A stretch of DNA of 64,000 nt from Tillus elongatus (GCA_964006375.1 OZ023269.1:65096029-65160028), one strand, 5' to 3'. Numbered from the stretch's first letter, positions 43,197 through 56,316 are shown. Notes: generated from the letters alone by a model not told the origin. Numbers and translations are program-made.

Positions 43197-43427
43197 GAGT
43201 TTACCAGGCGCCAACATCTGAGTTTAAGCGCCCATCTGCTGACTATCGAGACATTTCAGCAGTTGGAGACTGATGAACGAACAGTTGACTCCAAGCACTA
43301 TTATGTAACTTTTGTCTGTCATTCCGTTTTGACAAATTGACAACAGTTAAGTTCCAACAAAAGCTCAGGAGGGCTGGTGAACGCATACGTTTACACACCT
43401 ATTCAACTGTTGGCGCCTAGTGAACTC
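43197..43427. mobile_element. MITE with GGCGCC-type inverted termini
   Basis: Left TIR gagtttaccaggcgccaaca (43197-43216), right TIR tgttggcgcctagtgaactc (43408-43427), complementary at 18 of 20 positions. Internal 190 bp non-coding. A single matching end lies at 26052. Confidence 0.8.
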
Positions 43428-43511
43428 GAGCAATTTATTCCCTGTACGTTTAGCTGATTTGCTAGGGAAACGTTAAACACTAACAAGTAACAAGTATTTC
43501 TACTCCATATA

Positions 43512-43517
<6 letters not shown>

Positions 43518-43603
<86 letters not shown>
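43518..43603. repeat. (TA)n microsatellite
   Basis: Uninterrupted TA run. The right flank (43620-43866) is a non-coding Tc1/mariner-type remnant ending in aatcaccctgtata. Confidence 0.95.
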
Positions 43604-43607
<4 letters not shown>

Positions 43608-44011
43608 TAGAAAACTGGAAATGACTTAAGAATGGGTTTTTAGTTTCTTTAAACAAGTTTAAATAAATGAGAGGCGAAAATCGAAAATTGCATTTTTTCA
43701 GTTTTTTGACAATTTTTTTAACGACAGTTGCAAAAAATTGGCTTTCTCTGTGAGATATTAAAGGGCACGAAATTTTGCAACTTTGCAGCATCTAAACCTA
43801 TCGTCGATCTTTCATAATACGCGACATTCCCCTGGTGAGGCTCGAATTTGAATCACCCTGTATATTTATTAGGATTTTAAAATTTCCCTTTGCGATCATT
43901 AACAAAACTATTTACTTAAAAAATTTTAAAGTTTTCCTTTCCCAAATTATAAAATTTACTAAAAAGAAAAAAAGTGTTTACTAGTTTACCAGTTTCAACT
44001 ACATAATATAA

Positions 44012-44320
44012 TATAAGCATCCTTGGTGGTCCAGTATGTAAACATTTCTATTTCTCCGTACATACTGTAAATTAACATTAACCGACGTTGTGGCATTGTG
44101 TTTGAAATTTGATGCCTGCACATTCCTGCCTTCCGAAGCGACGTAGAGCCGTCGATCCGATGTACCATCTGATGTCGGCCACGTTAAAGATCCCTACCCT
44201 CCTTACGGAAAGAAGGCTTCGGCCAAAGTTCCAGGACACTGCAGAGAAACTGTCCCTTGGTGTCGGTGATTGGCCACAGTCGCAGAAATAATCCGACGTA
44301 AATCAAAAAAAGATAAACTA
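44012..44320 (+). mobile_element. SINE copy, head partly deleted
   Basis: The A-box region survives (ccttggtggtccag), the B box is deleted, and the body is well preserved: gtagagccgtcgatccga, ggccacgttaaagatcccta, ggaaagaaggcttcggccaa and aatccgacgtaaat. Confidence 0.75.
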
Positions 44321-44462
44321 TAATATAGGTATGTATACTGATGAAATATCGTGTGTTTAACTGAATGCACTGAAAACTAGTATAAACGCAAATAATTATA
44401 TGTCGATAGTTATAAGCATTTTCTAATATGAAATTATACTTCAAATTAACTGAATTTAAAAA

Positions 44463-45540
<1,078 letters not shown>

Positions 45541-45770
45541 ACAGGGTGACGCATTTCTACGGTAAAGCTCAATATAATTGTTATTATGCAAGAAAAAATA
45601 CGAGAAAAATTGTATACGTTAATTATAAGGTGCCTTGAGCTGCATCTTATAAAATTATTTTGAAAATCACAGCGTGGCCCATAATTCGTTGGTGATAACT
45701 TGCAATATTTTTTTGAACATTCCTTATACTGTTGCCTTTTTAATTGAAATATGATGCATGTTCGTAAAAA
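45541..45770. mobile_element. Tc1/mariner-type end with inner repeat block
   Basis: Starts acagggtgacgcatttctac and continues into the gtgccttgagctgcatctta, gcgtggcccataattcgttg block that also forms the inner part of the long TA-core copies, suggesting this block was once a separate mariner-like element. Confidence 0.5.
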
Positions 45771-45774
45771 AAAT

Positions 45775-46016
45775 CTAGACGCAGTAAGTGTGTTTGGTAG
45801 CGAATTTTCATTAAATTCTAGGAAACCAGTTTTCTCAGAAACAGTTAAAGTTATTTTTGGAAATTTTTTGTACATTTTCAAACAATACGGTATTTTAATA
45901 AAATATGGTAAATTGTTTTTACTATATAGGTTATACCGGTAACTAAATTGATGCCTGCTTGAATTAAAAACATTTTATGGAAATTAACTTCCATAACACA
46001 CTCGCTGCGTCCAGAC
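45775..46016. mobile_element. MITE, second full copy (242 bp)
   Basis: Left ctagacgcagtaagtgtgtt; the right end ttccataacacactcgctgc, gtccagac is the inverted match. Same family and length as 36688-36928. Confidence 0.8.
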
Positions 46017-46029
46017 TTTTTGTAACTTA

Positions 46030-46300
<271 letters not shown>

Positions 46301-46628
46301 AATATATTTCAGAATAACTGCACAAGGTCAATGTGCTCAACTATACAATACCTCCACACATTATTTAATAAACAAACCGTTCCCCTTATATTTGTCGGTC
46401 CTTACACGCACACAAGCCAGTTTTTTTAAACTGTTTTTTTTTTGTTGCCATGTGTAATTCAGAAACACAGTTATGTATGTAGAAAAAACAATATGGTTTA
46501 TGGGGTCTTATACACATTTCAAACATAATCCATATTTAAGGGGTCTTCACACAACGTGTGCATTAAACATAATTGGGGACCTCACTTTATTTGCAAATAT
46601 TTTCTAAACGAGCGTGTGTATAGTATTT

Positions 46629-46629
46629 G

Positions 46630-46661
<32 letters not shown>

Positions 46662-46722
46662 TGCGTGCGTGTGTGTGTGGGCGCGAGCGTGCGTGTGTGT
46701 GCGCGCGCGCGTGTGTGTGTGT
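46629..46722. repeat. GT/GC-rich microsatellite, 3' flank of LINE copy 2
   Basis: Mixed gtgtgt, gcgtgc and gcgcgc runs. It abuts ttattattattatt, the tail of the LINE fragment. Confidence 0.95.
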
Positions 46723-46830
46723 TATTATTATTATTTTCTATTTAAAACTATACATTTTTCAATAATTTACAATCTCCTGCAGATGTTTTCATGTAAGTAC
46801 AATTACTTTTCTTACTAACTAGAATCACAG

Positions 46831-46928
<98 letters not shown>

Positions 46929-47955
46929 CATCTACATTAATTAATTATACAAGAAGTACACACTTTATATAAATGTTCGCACTATTGTTTTTAGTTTTTA
47001 TTTACTCCATAAGAGACGAAAACTGAAGAGTATCTTGATGAAGAAAGCATAGAATACCATCAACACACCATTTATTTTCGAAATTGGCGAGATTGTGTTT
47101 TCCCATGTACCATGCATATTCGGTTAAAATTCTTGCTACAAAAACCATTTTAATGACGGTAGGCTGCTTTGTTGTTTTAGGTAGTTTAACAAGAGTCTAT
47201 ATATTGTACTGATAGTGAGATTTAACAAGTAGTTGGCAAGTACACTTTCTCTACAGCTTGTATGAAAACCACAAATAATGTCTTTAACTTGTATACGTTG
47301 CCTATTCAAGAGTCTGCATAGCATAAGCTCCAGCAGGCCCCATATTTCTTGTACCTTAATACAGTCTACGATCATGTGCCATGCCGCCCCTTTTGTTGCC
47401 GTGCAAAACGGACAGTTGTCTGATGCTAAAAAAACCTGCTCTTTTTAGGAAAACAGGATCTGCGAGGCGGTTTTTACAAAATCTCCATCTTACTTCTGCT
47501 ATGAAGCCTGGGGTGAGTGAATTAAAACATGAATTCCAATTGATTTCTTCATAAATCCAGGCTCCTGGAAGTGCGTTACTAAGGTTAAGTTTCAGGTTGT
47601 TCATGGTCAGTACTGTTTGAAATCTTCTCCTGGTATGTTTGTTGAGCTGTGTCTCAGTTTGGTCATCTTCAGAGAATTTAATTGTTTTGGAGTGTGTGTG
47701 ATTTGTGTTGTCTTTTGCCGGTAAAGGAAAATGTTCTTTTATAAGACGATATTTTTCCATCATATTTTCCTGTATAATAAGTGAACTACCTGAAAGAAAT
47801 TTGATCTGTATAGCTTCTTCTAACATCCATCGGCCGTTTTGGATGAGATCTCCCATTAGTTTAGCTCCCAACTGTACCCATCTAGCAATAAAAATAGGAG
47901 GTTTAATGCCCACGTCGTTTAGTTTTGACATCACTAATGGCATATTTTTGATATC
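46723..47955 (-). pseudogene. Truncated LINE copy 2 (C-terminal ORF2 and 3' UTR)
   Basis: Minus-strand frames 47943-47356 and 47375-47136 give the end of an ORF2 related to that at 27.3 kb: FRW-type block AEVRWRFCKNRLADPVFLKR (compare SFRLAKNRLADGIFL), then after one shift the CPFC....WHMIVDC cluster and VQEIWGLLELML. The 3' UTR contains a (TA)n run (46836-46921), and the tail reads ttattattattatt on the plus strand. No RT catalytic part remains (5' truncated). Both ends border GT/GC-rich repeats, as for the first copy. Confidence 0.8.
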
Positions 47956-47968
47956 TTCTATGAGTGTG

Positions 47969-48050
47969 AGTGTGTGGGCGCGCGTGCGCGTGGGTGGGGG
48001 TGCGCGTGGGTGCGTGCGTGGGTGCGCGCGCGTGTGTGCGTGTGTGTGTG
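47969..48050. repeat. GT/GC-rich microsatellite, 5' flank of LINE copy 2
   Basis: gtgtgagtgtgtgggcgcgc and similar, running into the TA-core repeat block aaccgataactcaaaaaatt at about 48054. Confidence 0.95.
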
Positions 48051-48330
48051 TCCAACCGATAACTCAAAAAATTATCAATCGACTTTGAACTTGGCACGTG
48101 AGTTCCTTTTGTAGATAGCTTGGATGATTTCATTAGCCAGCCATCAGACTAGTTTTTCAACAAAAAATTAAAACTAAAAAAGTTGTACCTTAGAAAATAA
48201 CAAAATTATTTAGATCAAATTTGGCAGACATATTGCCCTGGCAGAGGGCAGTATATACCGAAATTAGAGATTCTAGGTTGGTGGAAAATTGAATTGTTTA
48301 AATATGAAGCATTTAATAACAATCTTTTAG
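48051..48330 (-). repeat. TA-core repeat half (GT core)
   Basis: ccgataactcaaaaaattat, then gatagcttggatgatttcat, diverged from the consensus. Its central array is GT/GC instead of TA. 48.35-49.25 kb shows no gene; a faint reading frame at 48892-49215 is not recognisable. Confidence 0.65.
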
Positions 48331-49261
48331 AATTCGACCTGACCTCAGGCTTTCCTGAAATATGCGTTTGCTTAATAGTAATTCATTTTATAATTGATTC
48401 AAAATCTGTGCCTTGTTTGAGTAAATCACAACATTTTTTTTCTTAATAGTACCTATAGTAAATCTTAGTCATAATGAATGTGATAATAACCATAGCCTCT
48501 ACTTTAGACCTAAATCTCTCGATCCATAAGTTAATCGACATTTACTCAGATTCAGATTTAATTTATTAAAATGTATTACAGAGGTAATGGATGACCTGAA
48601 AAATGTGTTCGCAATGAGATGATACATTCTGATAGTACAAAATTAAAAAAAGGTCTCAAAAAATAACTACACACAAAGAGACTTCTTCTTTGGCTTCACA
48701 AATGCTTGTTTTCTCATATGCAACCAGTTTAGCCCTTTACGGCATCATAGAATACAAAACTGGTTGCAGAGAAGAAAACGAACATTTGTAAAACCAGAGA
48801 AAAAGTTTCTACGTCTGTATTTAGTATAAAACGGTTTCACCAAGTAAGGGGAAACAACATTCAATTAATTGAAACATGAATTCTAATGAGATCAGTCAAA
48901 ACATACAGAAACACTACTGTTTGTAATTTTTAATGAGAATCTTGATAGTAAGGGTGTTTTATATTTGATCTGACCAAAGTATGATATATAACGTCTGTTA
49001 AAGTAAGATAAAACGGACTTGTACGTTTGGGCAGCAGCTTTTTTAAATGTCTGTCTAATGATACTCCTTGGTCTGAAGTCTTTGGACGTGAAGGCAAAGT
49101 CTTCGGCCTCAAAATCGTAAACTAATAATACTCTACAACCCAGCTTACCAATAAATACTGATACTATTTTTATAACTAACATGTGCTGCACTATAGAAAA
49201 TAAATATATGGTCACTGAAACAACTAAAACAATGAGATAATTGATATATTTAGCATCAGAA

Positions 49262-49407
49262 CAGTAAAAAGTCTGAATGCAGCAGGTGCTTTAGGGTAGT
49301 GAAATTTCATAGAAGTGATCTGGCACCAAACATTAAAAAAAAATTAAATGCATATAACCTTTTTTCATTTTAACCTAGAAATATAAATTTTAGCATATAC
49401 TTTACCT
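49262..49407 (+). repeat. TA-core repeat, left part (interrupted)
   Basis: Begins agtctgaatgcagcaggtgc and runs to atatactttacct at 49395-49407, which is repeated at 56304-56316. The Penelope composite lies between the two. Confidence 0.8.
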
Positions 49408-49486
49408 CACTAAGTGAAGATTGGAACCTGTGATGAGCACTGATAAGTACACTTGGAGAACCCAAATCACCACAACACATTTTAAA

Positions 49487-49533
49487 AGACCTGACGATCG
49501 TTTCACTAACCAAGTTAGCGTCATCAGAGGATG
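49487..49533 (-). ncRNA. Hammerhead ribozyme in PLE repeat 1
   Basis: Minus strand: CCT, CTGATGA, stem II GCTAAC/GTTAGT, GAAA, self-complementary ACGATCGT, cleavage C, AGG pairing with CCT. Core intact. Confidence 0.8.
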
Positions 49534-49867
49534 AAACATTCTAAATACTTAAAAAAACTAACATCAACTTATATACCGGATCTCAGGTAAAGAGATCAAA
49601 CTGTGATGAGACACTAGTCGTAGGCAAATTCCACAGTGTATTGTATTTTTATCGCCGAACAAGGTCTTTGCGCTATCCCTACTGCTTTATCTAAAAAGTG
49701 TCCATCTGTAATAGTTTTGAGAAGGTTCAATGACAGCTAAATTAACAACGATTCCTTTGGCGATAATAAATGGATACTTAAGTTATCGACAGAACGTGCC
49801 GAAAACGTGGGAATTTTATTTAGCAAAGCAATCGATCAAGTTACTCGTAATTGGCGCTGGTGAAGTG

Positions 49868-52184
49868 TTCATAGATTTTTTTGTTGTAACTATATTTCGC
49901 AATATATACGCTTTCGAACCCATTTAGCTGTCCTGGTTTTCTAACATTTTTTATTAATTTCAGATTATCTTTATCGACGTGATGATTATTATCCCAAATA
50001 TGTCGGGCGACGGCAGACTTATCTACAGTACCGTAACGTAATTAGGATGTGTTCTTTGATTCTAATTCCAATTGATCTTTTTGTTTGTCCGACGTATTTC
50101 AGATTACAATCTTTACAACTTATTTCATAAATTCCCGACATTTTGTCCGCGCTATCCTTGTCTTTTGGGTTACCTAGCAAGTTTTTTTAAGGTATTTGTT
50201 GTTGAAAATGTTAGCTGTAAGTTGACTTTTTTAAAAATGCTGTCTAGACCCCTCGTGATTCTAGGTTCAAATGGTAAGCAAACAAAGTTTTTTTCCGATT
50301 TTTCTCTTCTGAACGTCGTTGATTCCGTCAACATTTTCTTTGTTTTCTGTTTGTTGGTTAATTTTTCCACTTAGAAAGCAGTGTATCCGTTATATTCGGC
50401 CACGTTCTTAATATAATTTAATTCTTTGGTTTATCTACTTTTGTTTAAAGGAAAATTAATTAACCGATTTACTAAAAAATTCAGACTGGCCATTTTTTGT
50501 GCGTACGTATGATGTGAGTCGTTTGGGATGTAGCTTAAGGTAGTGGTTTTTTTTCAATAGACATCGAATTCTAAAGTGTCTTTATTCTTGATAACTAGTA
50601 CATCTAGAAACGGTAGTTTATTATTAATTTCTAATTCATGGGTAAATTTTATAGAATCAAATTTATTGTTTAATTTGGCAATAAAATTTTCTATTCTGCA
50701 AATGTTTGTGTTAAACACCGCGAAAATATCATCCACGTAACGACACCACACTCTGGGAAAATAACCACTTTCACTTTCAAGATCTCTTTCAAATCTGCTC
50801 ATGAAAAGGTCTGCAATAAATGGCGATAGCGGATTGCCCATTGCCGTGCCTTGGGTTTGTTCAAAAAATTCATTGTTGAATTGAAAAATATTTTGTTTGA
50901 TGCAAAGGTTTGTTAGAGTTAAATACTCTTTGCAGACATTTTCATTTATGTTATTCATTTTTAGCAACTGCTCTAAATATGTTAAAGTTTGCTCCGTGGG
51001 AACGCTAGAAAACAATGAGGTTACATCGAATGAAATTAAAACCTCGCCTTCAGTCAATTTAACCTCTTTGATCTTATTAATAAATTCAAGTGAATTTGTT
51101 ACTGAAAAACTTTTCTGTTTTACAGGCAAGCCTTTAAACTCATCTGTCAACCACTTAGCTAAATTATATGTCGGGGAATCTATAGCCGAAACAATAGGTC
51201 TAATTGAATTTCCCGGTTTATGAATTTTTGGGAGACCATACTTCTTGGGAACTTTCGGATTAGAAACTTGTAACTTTCTTCCTAAGTCTTTTGATATGAG
51301 ATTGTGACAACATTTTAGACTATTTTTAACGTCCGAAATCATTTTTGGTAGCGGGTTTTTATTTAGTTTTTTATACGGTCCTGTCGCTATGGCATTATAA
51401 ACTCTATCTTTATAATCGTTTTTGTCCAAAATCACTACCTTATTGCCTTTATCTGCTTTAACATAGAAACAATCTTTCTCTCGCAATCGTTTAACAATTT
51501 TAATTTGATTACAATTTAGTTTTTTTGTGGACTTATTTTCTTTCAAGTTTTTTGAAATTTTACTTTTACACGCTTCTCTAATAAATTTTTTTGACGGTTC
51601 TCGAAGTTTTCTAATTTCCGTTTTAATACCAGCAACTATTTCTACAATATCATCTTTTTGTGACTGTATCGAAATGTAACCCTTTGTTTAGGAGGTCCAT
51701 CTCCTCTTTATTAAATGATTGTGAAGAAAGATTTTCTACGAGGTCAATTTTCTGAGGAACTGGTTTTTCATTTTTAATTTGACATTTAATCAGTTGTTTA
51801 ATTTTTTTTGTGTATATTAATTTTCTTAACCACTTTCGCGTTAATGACTACAAACATTTTCCTCTGAAAATTGCACAATTTTTCATATTCTAAGTTGTCT
51901 AACTTAAAGGTTAATTTTTTAAACAAACTATATGCTTCTACTTCTCAGATACTACGTTTCGAGTACAGATATTGCATTTCTAGATCCAGCCATTTTTGTT
52001 TAGCGAAATTTTCTACCTTTTGCCCTACTTTTGTGTTATTAGAAATTTTTAAATTGAAGTTAATAAAATTCGGAACAACCGATTTTCTTTTGCAAGATTT
52101 TAAAAAAGCAATATCTGTACCTATTAATCTAATTTTGCAACTTAACTTACGGTATAGATTTAGTCCCGTTGACCTGTGAGCCAT
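49868..52184 (-). pseudogene. Penelope-like reverse transcriptase/GIY-YIG (left arm)
   Basis: The ORF begins near 52184 (MAHRSTGLNLYRKL). The N-terminal region is broken by TGA 51945-51947 and several shifts to 51546. The RT frame 51546-50554 is open: KADKGNKVVILDK, KVPKKYGLPKIHKPG, SFDVTSLFSSVP (motif A Asp), QGTAMGNPLSPFIADLFM, YVDD at 50728-50739 and LPFLDVLV. The C-terminal GIY-YIG nuclease (MSGIYEISCKDCNLKYVGQT, about 50130-50080) is frameshifted afterwards. These proteins copy RNA and nick DNA; RT resembling telomerase with a GIY-YIG nuclease defines EN-positive Penelope elements. Compared with the right-arm copy, the RT core is better and the N-terminus worse. Confidence 0.9.
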
Positions 52185-52267
52185 AATTCACTAAGTGAAG
52201 ATTGTAACCTGTGATGAGCACTGATAAGTACACTTGGAGAACCCAAATCACCACAACACATTTTAAA

Positions 52268-52314
52268 AGACCTGACGATCGTTTTACTAACCAAGTTAGC
52301 GTCATCAGAGGATG
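52268..52314 (-). ncRNA. Hammerhead motif in PLE repeat 2 (mutated)
   Basis: Same layout as the others, but the plus strand reads gttttactaa instead of gtttcactaa, so the invariant G of GAAA is A. Likely inactive. Confidence 0.7.
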
Positions 52315-52648
52315 AAACATTCTAAATACTTAAAAAACTAACATCAACTTATATACCGGATCTCAGGTAAAGAGTTCGAACTGAGATGAGACACTAGTCG
52401 TAGGCAAATTCCACAGTGTATTGTATTTTTATCGCCGGACAAGGTCTTTGCGCTATCCCTACTGCTTTCTCTAAAAAGTGTCCATCTGTAATAGTTTTGA
52501 GAAGGTTCAATGACAGCTAAATTAACAACGAATCCTTTGGCGGCAATAACTGGATACTTAAGTTATCGGTAGAACGTACCGAAAACGTGGGAATTTTATT
52601 TAGCAAAGCAATCGATCAAGTGACTCGTAATTGGTGCTGGTGAAGTGT

Positions 52649-53110
52649 TCATACATTTTTTGTTGTAACTAATTTCGCAATATATACGCTTTCGAACCCA
52701 TTTAGCTGTCCTGGTTTTCTAACATTATTTATTAATTTCAGATTATCTTTATCAACGTGATGATTATTATCCCAAATATGTCGGGCGACGGCAGACTTAT
52801 CTACAGTACCGTAACGTAATTGGGATATGTGTTCTTTGAACCCAATTCCAATCGATCTTTTTGTTTGTCCGACGTATTTCAGATTACAAACAAAAAGATC
52901 GATTGGAATTAGATTCAAAGAACACATATCCCAATTACGTTACGGTACTCTAGATAAGTCTGCCGTCGCCTGACATATTTGGGATAATAATCATCACGTT
53001 GATAAAGATATTCTGAAATTAATAAAAAATGTTAGAAAACCAGGACGGCTGAATGGGTTCGAAAGCGTTTATATTGCGAAATATAGTTACAACAAAAAAT
53101 GTATGAACAC
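52649..53110. pseudogene. Head-to-head GIY-YIG fragments at palindrome centre
   Basis: Minus-strand piece 52887-52649 (NLKYVGQTKRSIGIGFKEH to VTTKNV) meets the plus-strand piece 52888-53110 starting aacaaaaagatcgattgg. About 25 bases on the minus side have no partner and would form the loop. An open frame across the axis begins in antisense sequence and is an artefact. Confidence 0.85.
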
Positions 53111-53440
53111 TTCACCAGCGCCAATTACGAGTCACTTGATCGATTGCTTTGCTAAATAAAATTCCCACGTTTTCGGCACGTTCTACCGATAACTTAAGTA
53201 TACAGTTATTGCCGCCAAAGGAATCGTTGTTAATTTAGCTGTCATTGAACCTTCTCAAAACTATTACAGATGGACACTTTTTAGATAAAGCAGTAGAGAT
53301 AGCGCAAAGACCTTGTCCGGCGATAAAAAACAATACACTGTGGAATTTGCCAACGACTAGTGTCTCATCTCAGTTCGATCTCTTTACCTGAGATCCGGTA
53401 TATAAGTTGATGTTAGTTTTTTAATTATTTAGAATGTTTC

Positions 53441-53486
53441 ATCCACTGATGACGCTAACTTGGCTAGTGAAACGATCGTCAGGTCT
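53441..53486 (+). ncRNA. Hammerhead ribozyme in PLE repeat 3
   Basis: CTGATGA 53446-53452, stem II GCTAAC/GCTAGT (one weaker pair), GAAA, ACGATCGT, cleavage after C53480, AGG. The base before CTGATGA is A instead of T, removing one stem I pair. Confidence 0.75.
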
Positions 53487-53569
53487 TTTAAAATGTGTTG
53501 TGGTGATTTGGGTTCTCCAAGTGTACTTATTAGTGCTCATCACAGGTTACAATCTTCACTTAGTGAATT

Positions 53570-55880
53570 ATGGCTCCCAGGTCAACGGAACTAAATCTAT
53601 ACTGTAAGTTAAGTTGCAAAATTAGATTAATAGGTACAGATATTGCTTTTTTTAAATCTTGCAAAAGAAAATCGGTTGTTCCGAATTTTATTAACTTCAA
53701 TTTAAAAATTTCTAATAACACAAAAGTAGGGCAAAAGGTAGAAAATTTCGCTAAACAAAAATGGCTGGATCTAGAAATGAAATATCTGTACTCGAAACGT
53801 AGTATCTTAGAAATAGAAGCATATAGTTTTTTTTTAAAATTAACCTTTAAGCTAGACAACTTAGAATATGAAAAATTGTGCAATTTTCAGAGGAAAATGT
53901 TTGTAGTCATTAACGCGAAAGTGGTTAAGAAAATTAATATACACAATAAAAAAATTAAACAACTGATTAAATGTCAAATTAAAAATGAAAAACCAGTTCC
54001 TCAGAAAATTGACCTCGTAGAAAATCTTTCTTCACAATCATTTAATAAAGAGGAGATGGACCTCCTAAACAAAGCGTTAAAATTCGGTATACAGTCACAA
54101 AAAGATGGTAATGTAGAAATAGTTACTGGTATTGAAACGCGAATTAGAAAACTTCCAGAACCGTCAAAAAAATTTATTAGAGAAGCGTGTAAAAGTAAAA
54201 TTTCAAAAAACTTGAAAGAAAATAAGTCCACAAAAAAACTAAATTGTAATCAAATGAAAACAGTTAAACGATTGCGAGAGAAAGATTGTTTCTATGTTAA
54301 AGCAGATAAAGGCAATAAGGTAGTGATTTTGGACAAAAACGATTATAAAGATAGAGTGTATAACGCCATAGCGACAGGACCGTATAAAAAACTAAATAAA
54401 AACCCGCTACCAAAAATGATTTCGGACGTTAAAAATTGTGTAAAAAGTTGTCACAATCTCATATCAAAATACTTAGGAAGAAAGTTACAAGTTTCTAATC
54501 CGAAAGTTCCCAAGAAGAACGTCTCCCAAAAATTCATAAACCGGGAAATTCAATTAGACCTATTGTTTCGGCTATAGATTCCCCGACTTATAATTTAGCT
54601 AAGTGGTTGACAAATGAGTTTAAAGGCTTGCCTGTCAAACAGAAAAGTTTTTCAGTAACAAATTCACTTGAATTTATTAATAAGATCAAAGAGGTTAAAT
54701 TGACTGAAGGCGAGGTTTTAATTTCATTCGATGTAACCTCATTGTTTCCTAGCGTTCCCACGGAGAAAACTTTAACATATTTAGAGCAGTTGCAAAAAAT
54801 GAATAACATAAATGAAAATGTCTGCAGAGTATTTAACTCTAACAAACCTTTGCATCAAACAAAATATTTTTCAATTCAACAATGAATTTTTTGAACAAAC
54901 CCAAGGCACGTCAATGGGCAATCCGCTATCGCCATTTATTGCAGACCTTTTCATGAGCAGATTTGAAAGAGATCTTGAAAGTGAAAGTGGTTATTTTCCT
55001 AGAGTGTGGTGTCGTTACGTGGATGATATTTTCGCGGTGTTTTACACAAACATTTGCAGAATAGAAGATTTTATTGCCAAATTAAACAATAAATTTAATT
55101 CTATAAAATTTACCCACGAATTAGAAATTAATAATAAACTACCCTTTCTAGATGTACTAGTTATCAAGAATAAAGACACTTTGGAATTCGATGTCTATAG
55201 AAAAGAAACCACTACCTTAAGCTACATCCCGAACGACTCACATCATAGGCACACACAAAAAAATGGCCAGTCTGAATTTTTTAGTAAATCGTTTAATTAA
55301 TTTTCCTTTAAACAAAAGTAGATATACCAAAGAATTATATTAAGAACGTGGCCGAATATAACGGATATACTGATTTCCTAGTGGAAAAATTAATCAACAA
55401 ACAGAAAACAAAGAAAATGTTGACGGAATCAACGACGTTCAGAAGAGAAAAATCGGAAAAAAACTTCGTTTGCTTACCATTTGAACCTAGAATCACGAGG
55501 GGTCTAGACAGCATTTAAAAAAAAGTTAACTTACAGGTAACATTTTCAACAACAAATACCTTAAAAACTTGCTAGGTAACCCAAAAGACAAGGATAGCTC
55601 GGACAAAATGTCGGGAATTTATGAAATAAGTTGTAAATATTGTAATCTGAAATACGTCGGACAAACAAAAAGATCGATTGGAATTAGATTCAAAGAACAC
55701 ATATCCCAATTATGTTACGGTACTGTAGATAAGTCTGCCATCGCCCGACATATTTGGGATAATAATCATCACGTTGATAAAGATAATCTGAAATTAATAA
55801 AAAATGTTAGAAAACCAGGACAGCTAAATGGGTTCGAAAGCGTATATATTGCGAAATTAGTTACAACAAAAAATGTATGA
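53570..55880 (+). pseudogene. Penelope-like reverse transcriptase/GIY-YIG (right arm)
   Basis: Starts at ATG 53570 (MAPRSTELNLYCKL) and is open for 335 codons, a basic N-terminal region ending at the KNPLPKMISDVKN block. A one-base loss near 54516 and a two-base loss near 54826 shift the frame; the RT continues through SFDVTSLFPSVP, QGTSMGNPLSPFIADLFM and YVDD (55016-55027), to 55300. After two more shifts the GIY-YIG domain is open at 55569-55880 (SGIYEISCKYCNLKYVGQTK, then HISQLCYGTVDKSAIARHIW). Total about 770 codons, usual for EN-positive Penelope ORFs. Lesions differ from the left arm, so the two decayed independently after insertion. Confidence 0.92.
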
Positions 55881-56214
55881 ACACTTCACCAGCGCCAATT
55901 ACGAGTCACTTGATCGATTGCTTTGCTAAATAAAATTCCCACGTTTTCGGCACGTTCTACTGATAACTTAAGTATCCAGTTATTGCCGCCAAAGGAATCT
56001 TTGTTAATTTAGCTGTCATTGAACCTTCTCAAAACTATTACAGATGGACACTTTTTAGATAAAGCAGTAGGGATAGCGCAAATACCTTGTCCGGCGATAA
56101 AAATACAATATACTGTGGAATTTGCCTACGACTAGTGTCTCATCTCAGTTAGATCTCTTTACCTGAGATCCGGTATATAAGTTGATGTTAGTTTTTTAAG
56201 TATTTAGAATGTTT

Positions 56215-56262
56215 CATCCTCTGATGACGCTAACTTGGTTAGTGAAACGATCGTCAGGTCTT
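56215..56262 (+). ncRNA. Hammerhead ribozyme in PLE repeat 4
   Basis: CTGATGA 56221-56227, stem II GCTAAC/GTTAGT, GAAA 56244-56247, palindromic stem III ACGATCGT, cleavage after C56255, then AGG pairing with CCT upstream. All core positions intact. Confidence 0.82.
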
Positions 56263-56316
56263 TTAAAATGTGTTGTGGTGATTTGGGTTCTCCAAGTGTA
56301 CTTATATACTTTACCT

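Larger units (their letters stand above)
49408..56303. mobile_element. Inverted Penelope-like composite, 6.9 kb
   Basis: Two arms of about 3.4 kb are inverted copies of each other with the axis near 52,860-52,890. From each outer end inward: terminal repeat, full PLE ORF, second terminal repeat, then a 5'-truncated GIY-YIG piece meeting its mirror image at the centre. The 13-bp TSD ATATACTTTACCT (49395-49407 and 56304-56316) brackets the whole, so it inserted as one unit. Confidence 0.9.

Noticed and set aside
43260..43300. Hammerhead-like CTGATGA in the MITE at 43197
   Set aside because: No matching stem II followed by GAAA; the heptamer alone is not evidence.
48892..49215. 107-residue minus-strand ORF
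   Set aside because: Two overlapping frames are equally open and no motif is recognisable.
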